A program made the translations under genes and the position numbers. Shown here one piece after another: positions 44,601 to 56,600 of a DNA stretch of 64,000 bases. Source of the stretch: Piscicola geometra (lineage: Eukaryota; Annelida; Clitellata; Hirudinida; Piscicolidae); assembly GCA_943735955.1 (NCBI GenBank), contig OX030970.1:919184-983183 (forward strand). The letters run 5' to 3'. The notes beneath the pieces are model-generated. The model worked only from the letters and a program-made list of their open reading frames with translations. It searched no databases and had not been told where the DNA came from. Within the stretch, counting starts at the first letter, position 1, and the number at the start of each line of letters is the position of its first letter.

Positions 44601-47600
44601 ATGTTTTTTTATTTTCAAAATATTATAATTATAAAAATAAAATCAAAATAATTTTTAAAATATCATGTTTTGAAAATAAAAACCACAAAATGATTTTCTC
44701 AAAAACTCAAGATCCACTACACCCCTACGACAGACCTCTGAAAGCAATGGCAAGTTCCTTCTTCACCTTTCTGGCGTGTCTCCAGGCACGGCAGGTTTGT
44801 ACACGTGCAGGGCTTCCAACCCAGCTGGAGTGGCTGAGTGCACGGCAAAGATCAACGTCTATGGTGCGTTTGGGGCGAATATTTCGTAGTTTGGAAGTTT
44901 AAAAATCACTTTAAAATCAATATTTTAGATAAAATATAGTTGTATAAAATGTAAAAAGCAATTAATTTAAGTTTTAAAATGAATTTGCAAAAAAACCTAA
45001 CTTCGCAACCCTCCAGAAACGTCAACTGCCCAATTGGTCATGTCTCCAGCCCCGTTGGCCACGCCTACAGAAACGCAGGCGCCAATCCTCCTTCGTCAAT
45101 TGCCTCCATTCGTCCAATCACAGGCCGGCCATGTCCTCAAGTAAATGGGCGTGTTTTTAATTTATGGAATAAAAATATTAATCTTCTAAAATTTTAGTTT
45201 TTTAGTTTTTTAAAGAGATTTTTTGAAGTTTAATTTTAAGCAACTCTCTCATTATCAATTACTTGTAACTAAATAATAATGATTTTAATATTAATAATAA
45301 TTTCAATTGTCTTAATACTTAAACCAAATTCACTTTTCCCAAAAAAATCAGACTAGAAGTAGAAATCCAGGCTCCAGCCACAGAGCCCCACTATGAATGG
45401 GTGGTGAACGGAAGAGCCTTAAACAGGTCACACAAACATGACCTGATTTACAACCGAGGCGTCATCATCCTCATCATCACGAACGTTCAAATCGACGACG
45501 CGGGGGAGTATGTGTTGAGGGTGTCGAACGCCGTGGGTGAAAGTACCACCACTTGCACTGTCGTTGTTTCGGGTGGGTGCTGCTGCTGGTGGTGATGTTT
45601 GGTGGGAGGGGGTGGTGGTGGTGGTTGTAGTTGGTGGTGGTGGTTGTAGTTTAGGATAGGGGTTGTAGTTGGTGGTGGGGGTTGTAGTTGGTGGTGGGGG
45701 TTGTAGTTGGTGGTGGGGGTTGTAGTTGGTGGTGGGGGTTGTAGTTGGTGGTGGGGGTTGTAGTTGGTGGTGGGGGTTGTAGTTGGTGGTGGGGGTTGTA
45801 GTTGGTGGTGGGGGTTGTAGTTGGTGGTGGAGGTTGTAGTTGGTGGTGGTGGTTGCAGTTGGTGGTGGGGGTTGTAGTTGGTGGTGGGGGTTGTAGTTTG
45901 GGGTGGGGGTTGTAGTTGGTGGTGGTGGTTGTAGTTGGTGGTGGTTGTAGTTGGTGGTGGTGGTTGTAGTTGGTGGTGGGGGTTGTAGTTGGTGGTGGGG
46001 GTTGTAGTTGGTGGTGGAGGTTGTAGTTTGGGGTGGAGGTTGTAGTTGGTGGTGGGGGTTGTAGTTGGTGGTGGAGGTTGTAGTTGGTGGTGGTGGTTGT
46101 AGTTGGTGGTGGAGGTTGTAGTTGGTGGTGGGGGTTGTAGTTGGTGGTGGGGGTTGTAGTTGGTGGTGGAGGTTGTAGTTTGGGGTGGAGGTTGTAGTTT
46201 AAGGTGGAGGTTGTAGTTGGTGGTGGAGGTTGTAATTGGTGGTGGGGGTTGAAGTTGGTGGTGGAGGTTGTAGTTTGGGGTGGGGGTTGTAGTTGGTGGT
46301 GGGGGTTGTAGTTGGTGGTGGGGGTTGTAGTTGGTGGTGGGGGTTGTAGTTGGTGGTGGGGGTTGTAGTTGGTGGTGGAGGTTGTAGTTGGTGGTGGGGG
46401 TTGAGTGTGAACTGATGAATGATTAAATTATGAAGCAAATATAAAAATAAGTAACCCTGTTAAAACAACGAATTAAAAATATTTATATAAAAAATTAAGA
46501 CAAAATAAAAATCACCCAATAACTAATCATCTTCTCCAAAGTCCCTCCCCCACCAAACCACCACCGTCACTAAAAACCCACCCAACCACCCTCCAGCCCC
46601 CCCATCAATGCTGGCACGCCCCCAACCCTCTCCCCAACCATCTGTGACGTCATCAGTGACGTCATCAGTGACGTCGTCAAGGAAACCTCCTGTCTTTGTG
46701 CTGCCGTTGAAGCCTGAAACCAAAGCTGCTAAAGATAGCACCGCCAGGTATTTGAACAATTATTAATTATAATTAGAAATTATTAATAATAATTAAAAAT
46801 TATTAATAATAATTAAAAATTATTAATAATAATTAAAAAGTATTAATAATAATTAAAAATTATTAATAATAATTAAAAATTATTAATAATTAAAAATTAG
46901 TAATAATTATAAAAAATTACTAATAATAATTAAAAATTATTAATAATAATTAAAAAGTATTAATAATAATTAAAAAGTATTAATAATAATTAAAAATTAT
47001 TAATAATAATTAAAAATTATTAATAATAATTAAAAATTATTAATAATAATTAAAAATTATTAATAATAATTAAAAATTAGTAATAATAATTACAAATTAT
47101 TCATGATAATTACAAATTATTAATAATAATTACAAATTATTAATAATAATTGAAAATTATTAATAATTATTATAAATTATTAATAATTATTATAAATTAT
47201 TGATAATAATTAAGAATTATTTCTAGGATTTTTTAATTTTTCAAGAAACTAAATATTTAAAAAATTTAAGAAATAACTACGACCACACCATCACCACTAC
47301 CACAGGCTAGAGTGTGTGGTCAGGGCTCCACCAGAACACACACCTGTGGTGACGTGGCATATGAATGGGGTAGAATTACCTCCCTCCACCAAACACCATC
47401 AGTTCAAAATGGCAGATAAAGAGGTTTTTAGTGATGATTTCAGAAAATTAAAAACATAAATAAATTAAATAAAAATAAAAACAAATAAAATGAAATAAAA
47501 TATAAATAAATCAAATTAAATATAGCATAAATGAAAAAATAAATTACTGAATCGAGTAATTGTTAATTAATTCGAAGGTTTTGGAGATAAGTAATGTGAC

Positions 47601-50600
47601 GGTGGCTGATTCAGCGGTGTACACGTGCAAAGCTTCGACGCCTCTCGGTGAAGCGATCACGAGCACCACCCTCATCACCACTGGTCTGCCTCCAAACACC
47701 CATTACACCCATTTGACTTCTTTTTCATCACATTATTTTCCATTCCACCCATTTGACTTCTTTTTCATTACATTATTTTCTATTTCGTTCAGCCTTTCAT
47801 GCATCCACCACCTTCCAAACCGTCCATGCACTAATTAAATATTTTTAGTCTTCTGTCATTCCATTCTATTCTCCTATCTCCTCACTTTTTCCCTTCCTAT
47901 CTAACCTCATCTCACTCCACTCCAAAGCACTAGATCACCCTCCCATCCTTCCCATTCTCAGCTTTAGACGTCAAGCCACTGGCTCCCTACTTTTCCCGCC
48001 ACCTGACCAACGCCTCAGCCTCCGACGGAAGTGGGGTCACGCTGGTTTGCGAGGTCAAGGGCGTTCCGAATCCAGAGGTCACGTGGTTCCACAACCATCG
48101 ATGCATCGATCGCAACCAGGACTACGTCATCAACTATAACAAGGTTGGCGGTAGTTTTGTTGGTCCATTCATTTTCCATTCGTTGTTCATTCACTTATTT
48201 TTCATCCATGCATCCATCCATGCATCCATCCATGCATCCATCCATGCATCCATCCATGCATCCATTCATCCATGCATCCATCCATGCATCCATCCATGCA
48301 TCCATCCATGCATCCATTCATCCATGCATCCATCCATGCATCCATCCATGCATCCATTCATCCATGCATCCATTCATCCATGCATCCATTCATCCATGCA
48401 TCCATGCATCCATGCATCCATGCATCCATGCATTCAGCATCCATTTATCTATGCATCCATTCATCCATGCATGCATCCATGCATCCATTCATCCATGCAT
48501 GCATGCATCCAGGAAACAGGCAGGGTGGAGTTGGTGATAGTGGATTGCTTGCCAGATGATCAAGGCAGGTTCCGCTGCATCGCCTCTAACAGTGCAGGTA
48601 ACAGTGAAATAAACTGATGAATTTTAATTAAATATTTTAATTATTTTTAGGTCACAATTATTAATATTTTACATATTTTTAAGTCACAATTATTAATATT
48701 TTAAATATTTTTAGGTCACAATTATTAATATTTTACATATTTTTAAGTCACAATTATTAATATTTTAAATATTTTTAGGTCACAATTATTAATATTTTAA
48801 ATATTTTTAGGTCACAATTATTAGTATTTTAAATTTTAAATTCCAATTATAAATGATTTAAATTATAATTAATTTTATTTTTCTTTTAGTCGTTTATCGA
48901 TTTTTAGCATTCATTTTCTTTTTTTTTACATTAAAAAAAATTATTTGAACCGCTTCAGGACAAGCCGTCACCGAGTGTGTCTTGACGGTGAAGCAGCAGC
49001 AGCAGCCACAGCCACAACTGCAATTCGTTGGAAGTCCAATCGAGAGAGATGTTACAGTTGTGAAGAAGGTGAAGAAACTTGACTTTTGAATGTTTTGATC
49101 TGTTTAGCTTTCTCAAAAGCTAAGGTAACTAATTATCTTCAAAGTTAAGTTCTTTCTCTTGGATCCTCCATCATTGCTTCTCTAAAATCGTTCAAACAAT
49201 TTATTTCAAAACACTTCAAACCTTCCCCCCTTTCCTCAAAGATGGTGAAACGCACAAGCGGTCAACCACCCAAGTTCAGTCGTCCGATCCAGCCATGCAT
49301 CTGCAGACCAGGCCAAAGTTGCAGCTTCGTGGCTGTAGTCACCGGCGTTCCTACCCCGGAAATCACGTGGTTGAAAGACAAAAAAGATCTGGTGCTTACG
49401 TCACGACACCACGTTAGCTTCAGACCGGAAACGGGTGAGTGTTGCCTCACCATCAACCACGCCCACCCATCCGACGTGGGTGTGTACTCCTGTCAGGCAA
49501 GCAACCTGGCCGGAAGGGCCACCTGCACAGCCAATGTGGTCATCGTGCGTAAGTATAGGCTTTTAAATTATTTGTCGACAAAATTGGCTTTTATAATTGA
49601 TTTTAAATAACAATCTAAAAATATAAAATATTTTTTAAATATTCATTTATACTTATTATCTAGTTTAAAATATTTTCTACTTATTCTATAAAACCTTAAA
49701 ACAAACTCATCAAATAAAAATCTCAATTTCCGCACAGCTGAAGACGCAGAAGTGACGATAACAGAGAAGACAGTCTCGATGAAGAAGGAGAAGATAACGA
49801 TGGTGGATGGAGCGGAGACGAGGGTGGTGGAGAGTTCACCGACCTTTGTCGAGAGTCTGCCTCCTGTGACAGATGCCTCTGAAGGAGAAACCGTCAAGTA
49901 GGCGTTTGAAATTTTATTTTTTAAAGAATATAAAGACAAATAAAGACATTTAAAAATAATTGTAAATAAAATTTATTTTTAAATCTTCTCAAAAACAACC
50001 CCACCAATCAGATTCGCCTGCCGAGTGACGTCAGAGCCTGAAGCGACCTTCACGTGGAGCTTCAATGGACGCGAACTTGGCAATTCGCCAAAAACCAGCT
50101 TGACCTTTGACCGAGATATGACGTCCTTGACCCTGTATGACGTCACGACCTCGGATGCTGGCGATTACGCATGCAAAGCTGTGAACAGTTTGGGAGAAGC
50201 TAGTACCAAGACTTTCCTGAGAATCAAAAGTGAGGCTGCTGAAATGCTTTTTGGCATGTTGCGAAATGTATTTTAAATAGTTTTTAAATGATGTTATCAA
50301 CCATTTAACCAGTAAAGAAAATATGGAAAAAAATATTTTCATTATTTCACAGAAGACAGGCCAACCTCATCAGTTCAGTTCGAGTCAGTCGAGTCAATCC
50401 AAACTCCCATCAGCCAGCTACCAAGCCACTCCTTCGGCCAACAAACCTTCCCATCGTACCAGTCTCCAGGCCTGGAATTCGTTCCATCAAAAGAGATCGA
50501 CGCACCACCGCGCTTCACGCTGCCCCTCAAGAACCAGTCAGCCAACGACGGAGAGCAGATAGTCCTGCGCACGCTGTTTGATGGGAGACCAACGCCCAGT

Positions 50601-53600
50601 GTCACTTGGTACTTCAACAACCAACCCATCTACCCCAGTCAGGACTTTAAGATTAATGTTGGTGGTGATTGAGGCGTTGGTTGGAGTTTTAAGTATTTCG
50701 TATTTTTATATAAATTGTTAAAAAATCTATTTAAAAATGAGAAAAAAAATTTACATCTTTAAAATTTTGTTTTTTATTTACCAAACACATTTTCATTCTT
50801 TTCCCTTCTTCCCATAATGATTTTCCAACGCACTTCTTTACAACCCCCCTCTCCCCTCCTTTCCATCCAGGTGGACGTGCACAGAGGGGAGTCGAGTCTG
50901 GTGATAGTGGAGTTGTTCCCGGAGGATGAAGGAGAGTACATGTGCAAGGCGGAGAATGATGAAGGAACCGCCGTCACACACTGCCACCTATTTGTTAAAA
51001 GTGATTAAAACCATAAAATCATTCACTAGTTAATTATTTATTTATGATTTCTTAATTTAATTTGATTAAACTAATTATTATTTCTTTGTTTTCCAAGCTC
51101 CTCCCGTCTTTTCTGACGACGAATCGCGACCAGTCTTCATAAACGAATCGATGGTGATGACGACGACAAAGGAGCTGGTTCCTCTCAGAGACACCCGCAG
51201 GTACAGTGAGACCATCTCGGTGGTCCACAAGGAAAAACCGAAAAATGTTTCAGTGCAGTTTAGAATTTCCCCATCGATTGAAAATGAATTTTTCAAAAAA
51301 ACAAGGATGGAAAAAAGTGAGCTGGTAGTGAGGAGAGAGTCGATTCCAGTGGGCATGAAATTGGATATTTCACTGAGTCCGCCACCCCTTGAAGTAGTGA
51401 CAGAGGAGAGAACCATCCTACTCAAGCAAACGATTGACGCAGTAGAAACCAAAAGACAAGAACTCCATTTCCCACTCGTTCAAAAAAGAAGATTCTCCGA
51501 AACTCTAGCGATTGAACACCGCTCAAAGCCGCAAGAAATGCTTCTCGAAATCGACCTTCCAACCGCCCGCAAGTCTGAGGTTTCCCGGGTGCTTTACATG
51601 CAAAAGTCGGCACCGAAGGCAGTGAAACTGGAAGTGGAGGTGCAGGAGCAGAGGGTTCCTCCCCCACACGAACTCAGCGCCATTGAGATTTACAGAAAGA
51701 ACCGAATTGAAGCGGTGGAAACGCAACGACAAACTCTTAACTTCCCCATTGTCGAACACGGAACCCCACCAGTGTTTCTATGGCAACTCCAGTCGCAAAA
51801 AGTGATGGACGGGGATGAAGTGAGATTCACGTGCAAGGTCCAGGCCAGCCCGATGCCTCAAGTCAACTGGTACCACAATGGCAAAATTGTGCACGACAAC
51901 CCTGACTTCAGAACCTCCTACAACGTTGAGAGTGGAGAAGTTGTGCTCTTCATCGTCGAGGTCTTCCCACAGGACACAGGAGTGTACGAGTGTGTGGCTG
52001 GAAACAAGTACGGGTCTGCCACCACCAGGGCTCAATTGATCGTCGAAGGTTTATCTAGAAAATCATCAGAATAACTTTTTTTACATTTATTCTAACATAG
52101 AACATTTATTCTAACCCTAAGTTAGGTGCTCACCAGAATATAATATTTTAACCTGGTAACTGCCCTCTTTCGAATTAAAATAATATAATATTTAAAATAG
52201 GTAATTAAACCTCAATTAATTAGTCAATTAATTAAAACTTATTAATATCAATTTTTAAAAAGTAATTTTATTTCATCACGACTGAACAACCCGCCCGTTC
52301 ATTTCAGTTTACGAGTACGTTGCCGACAGCGAAGAAGCTACGGCATCTCAAACAGAATCGATCATTTCAACAACGCCATCTCTTGATGATTACCAAATAA
52401 AAACGAAAAGACTCTTCGAGACGATAGACCAAATCAAAAGGGAAGTCCAAGAAGAAAGTCTCAAATTCCAAGAGTGCGTGGTTGAGGAGGTGAACGTGGA
52501 GGAGAGAGGTTACGAAGACACGGTATTCATGGCCGACGTGAAGTGGCAGATCCAAAAACATGCAGTGCCCCTGCAAGAAGAAACCAGTGTTGAGACTGCG
52601 GATAGTTACTTCAGTCACGTACCCGAAGCTCAAAGACCGATTGGTCGACCTGTATTCGACCAGAGAGAGTACTCCATCACCTCCAAAGCTCCCGTCCAAA
52701 CTAGAGTTGTCTCACAGCAAGGATTTAATCTGCCCTTTGCCGATACGACTAGCGATTTCTATAGCGCTGAATCGACCACTGCTAGACTGATATATCCCGA
52801 GAAGATGGAGCAATCAACGTTTGCAGTTCAAAGTAAGCCAGAGTCTCGTGCGATGATGCTTGGAGAGGATGATGTCGATGTCGATGACTGTAGTTCTGTC
52901 AGTGATGTTGTTCGTGATGTGGTCTTCCCTGAGATGAAAGAGCAGTGGTTTGAGTATGGAAGAAGTAAACCTCGTCCTGAGAACAGAATCTACCCGCTTG
53001 ATCAGCCCATGCTGGTGGAGGATGTCGGACAGTTTGTTTCTGAGCCTAAGATTCCAACTCGTGCGAAGGAAGAACAAGTTGTGGTTGATTTTAAACTTCC
53101 CACTGAGTCGAAAACCGATCGGTCTTTGGTTAGTTCTGTAGCTAGATTTGATTCTAGACTTGATAGGGATCTCACCATTTCACCCACCTTTGAAGTTTCA
53201 ACGTACGAGTGTTTGTTAGATGTTCAGAAACAGCCGATAATCTATAAGGAAACGACTGTATTTAAGGTTGATGAGGAGAGTGTTTCAAAAATAGACGTGG
53301 TTGACAGTGTCAAGTCCTTCAGCACTACTCAGCGTCATGCAGGGGTTAGTCGTACGATCGAACGTCCCAAGGAGGTTTACGCTGGCTTGAAGTTTGAAGA
53401 AGTCCCAGTTGAAAAGGTCCAAAATACTCAACCACACCAAAATGTCTTTTCGAAGTCTTCTTTTGTAGAGACACAACTCGCAAAGTCGACTAGTCATTCA
53501 ACAAAAGTTTCATCTGCCGTTGTTCAAGCCACGATTGAAGACGTCGTCACCGAGTTTAAGTTCGTCTGCAAAGTCCCAGAACGCCATGTAACCGAGTTCA

Positions 53601-56600
53601 TTCAATGCATCAGTGGTGAGAACAAAAAGTACGAAATAGACGTCGATATAATCGAGAATTTAGAAGAAGAAAAAGTAGAAACTACCGACATACTGATGGG
53701 ACGTACAACGACGATAGGCCTGCAACGGCCAGTGAAAGAACCGGATGTCTACAAGGAGGAAACCGTGGTGGACCTGACCGCGCCTTCTGTTTCTGCCGTC
53801 AAAACCACCACAAGCGTGGAGTTATTTGCCGATGATTACGAATCCGATTCATCGGAAGAAATGTGTGAGACGGTGACCGAGATTGCCGGGGTGAGGATCG
53901 CCGAGTTGAGTTTGGAGGAACAAGTTGTGAACATCGAAAATAAATTCTTGGTCGAGCCTGTGGTGCAGCAACAAATGGTTGTGAGTAACCTGGAGACCGT
54001 CATAAGCTGGGATCATATTGTTGAGCTGCAGCTGGACATCAGAAGCGTGCCTAAAGAGTACTGCGTGGAGGCTATCGAAGAGGAGTCGTCGCTGGAAATG
54101 GTGGAGTTCTCGCATGATTTCCTCCCCGCTGACACCAAGCCAAAGTCCATCGTTTTCAACGTTAAAAACGCCGAGACCACAAAAGAGGACAGGAGAATTA
54201 GCTATGTGGACGTTCGAGAAAGCACGCAAGTCAGTGAGACTACGAGCGAGAGAGAGGAAGTCAAGATGGGGAAAGCGACGGATTCTGAAGAGAAAGAAGT
54301 TCCCATGGGAGAGGCGAAAATGCTGCCAGAAACTGTAAACCACTTTTTAGATAAAATTAAAATATTTAAAAGTGAGTTCGACAAGGAGTTGAAGGGAGAA
54401 TCGACGAAGATTGATGTTGAGATCGACAGTCAAGAAATAGAGCCTACAACGTCGGAATACCTTCTGGATAAGATTGTGAAGAAACAAGCGGAGCTGTTCA
54501 TCGAATGCCGAGAAGGAAAATCAACTTCCGAGCTATTTTTCAACGTTTTTGAACAGCGGGATGACACCTCCTTCTCGACTGAGATCACCCAATTGGTGAG
54601 GAGAGTTGAAGGTGAAGTGGTTGAACACATTGAACTGGTCGATGAACCCGTGTCAGAACACACGACTGAACTGAGAAGGGAGTACATTCAAAAGCCAGAT
54701 GAAATCTTGCTTGTTAGACAAGATAGTCCCAAAAATGTTTACATTGAGAAGGATCTGATGGTAACTAATGATGAGTCTGAAGAGGTTGTGATTGAAGAAG
54801 AAGAAGAAAAAGAAGAAATAGAAGAAGAAGAATTAATGGCAGAAGAAAATAAATTTGAAGAAACAATTCAGGAAACTATTGTGAGAGTTAGAGATGACAA
54901 TGAAGTTATGAATTTTGAATTTGTTCCGACTAAGGAGAGTGTTGAATCCGAAGAGCATGTGATCGAAGAAAGCTTCATTAAGTCGATCGCAGAAAATGTT
55001 TCTGAAGAAGTTAAGGGAAGTGATATCTCAAGACAACTTCATCAACCAGTCGTGAAAGAAAAAGCTTCAATTATTCTCATGTCTGTAACTGAAAAGCCAG
55101 TTCTGGAGGAAATTAAATTTTTACTGAAACCAGAATCAAAACCGATTGAAGAAATCAAAAAGATTGAGAAACAGGTATCATCTGTATCTACCTCTACTGA
55201 ACCATGCTTCGAAGAAACTACCCTGAAAATCCTTCCCGAGGTAAAAGTTGAGCATCAAAATAAAGTAGTATACAGCACCGAATTCAAGCAGTCAGTGTCT
55301 CACCCCGGTGAAACAATCATAATGGACGTGCAGGCAGATGACGTGAAAACTGAATTTGAATTTGACTTGAAATCAGAAATTTTGATTGAAAGAAAAGAAG
55401 ATGAAGTTACGAATGTGGTCATTCCAGTTGAGGAAATCATTTGCGAAGAGATTATCACACTCGCAAAAGTCAGTAGTGTCGAAAAGGCTGTCCAAGAAAG
55501 AGAAGTGAAGGAAGAATCTATCATTGAGATCACTTCTAATCTCATTTTGCAAGAACAGCGCTTTGAGAATTACGACTCTAAACTAGAAACTTTGCTTGAG
55601 AAAGCCCAGCAGGAGTATGTCACTCAAGAGGAAACAGACGAGGTGCCAGAGGAGTTGATAATGGATGTGCAATATGACATTAAGTCAGCCACTACCACAG
55701 AATCTCAAACTGATGAAACCGTCTCCCAGAAGACAAATATTCTGAAACTAGAATCAAGCATTCATGAAATGGAAGAAAAAGTCGACGAAGATGTTTTTAC
55801 GTTCACATTGATCCCCGTTGAAGACAAGTTGTCTGTGAAGGAAGACAGAGAAAGCGACAAAGGGAAGGGGTGTCTGGTTGGAACTGAGCTATCGACGCAT
55901 CAAACAGAAGAACATGTTACAGAAGGAGTTTTTGTGAGCAAGGAAGCATCACCGCAGCACACAGCGGTCGAAGAAATAATGAAAGACGAATTAAAACACG
56001 AGATTAAAAAGCCGAAAGATACATTTAAAGTCGGACTAGAAGTTGATGTAGGCGAATTTGAAAAAGTCGACCTGTATGAAAGCACCATGGACGTGTTCAT
56101 TCAGATTGAGAGTCTCCTATTGGTTGAACCCACGTACGAAGTTCTGGTCACGTGTGAGAAGGTGAAACAGGAACAACAATTCAGCTCCGAGATGAGTGCA
56201 GATCTTCTGCTCTTTGAGTACAAGCAGATCTCCGTTGAAATCGTCGAGGAGGAGAGAGTAGTTGAGAGCGACGAAGTGTTTGTGAGTGATTTCCAATGGA
56301 ACTTGAAAGTCGACGTGATTCTAATCATTGAAAACGCCGAGAAAATATTCACTTCGGAGATATTTTTGCACCTTTCGGAAGAATCGAAAAAGCACGAAGA
56401 AGTCATCTTGGAGATTAGCGCTTTGCAAGAAACTGTTTCTTCCTTAGAGCTCGTAGAAACTGTTTTCAATGAAAACGAACAAGAACCCAAAAACACGCCA
56501 CAAGCGCTTGAAGATGTGAGAGAAGAAACCATAACACTGAGTGAGAGTCACACTTCGGCATCAGCTAATGAAACTTGTATTCAGTTTGAACTGGCCACGT

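Noticed and set aside
44712..44863. Acceptor CTCAAG at 44711 for exon 47
   Set aside because: It brings a TGA into frame after nine codons; the acceptor at 44732-44733 keeps the Ig frame.
47701..47790. 40-bp direct duplication (CCATTTGACTTCTTTTTCAT)
   Set aside because: A real two-copy repeat, but short, intronic and with no feature beyond simple duplication.
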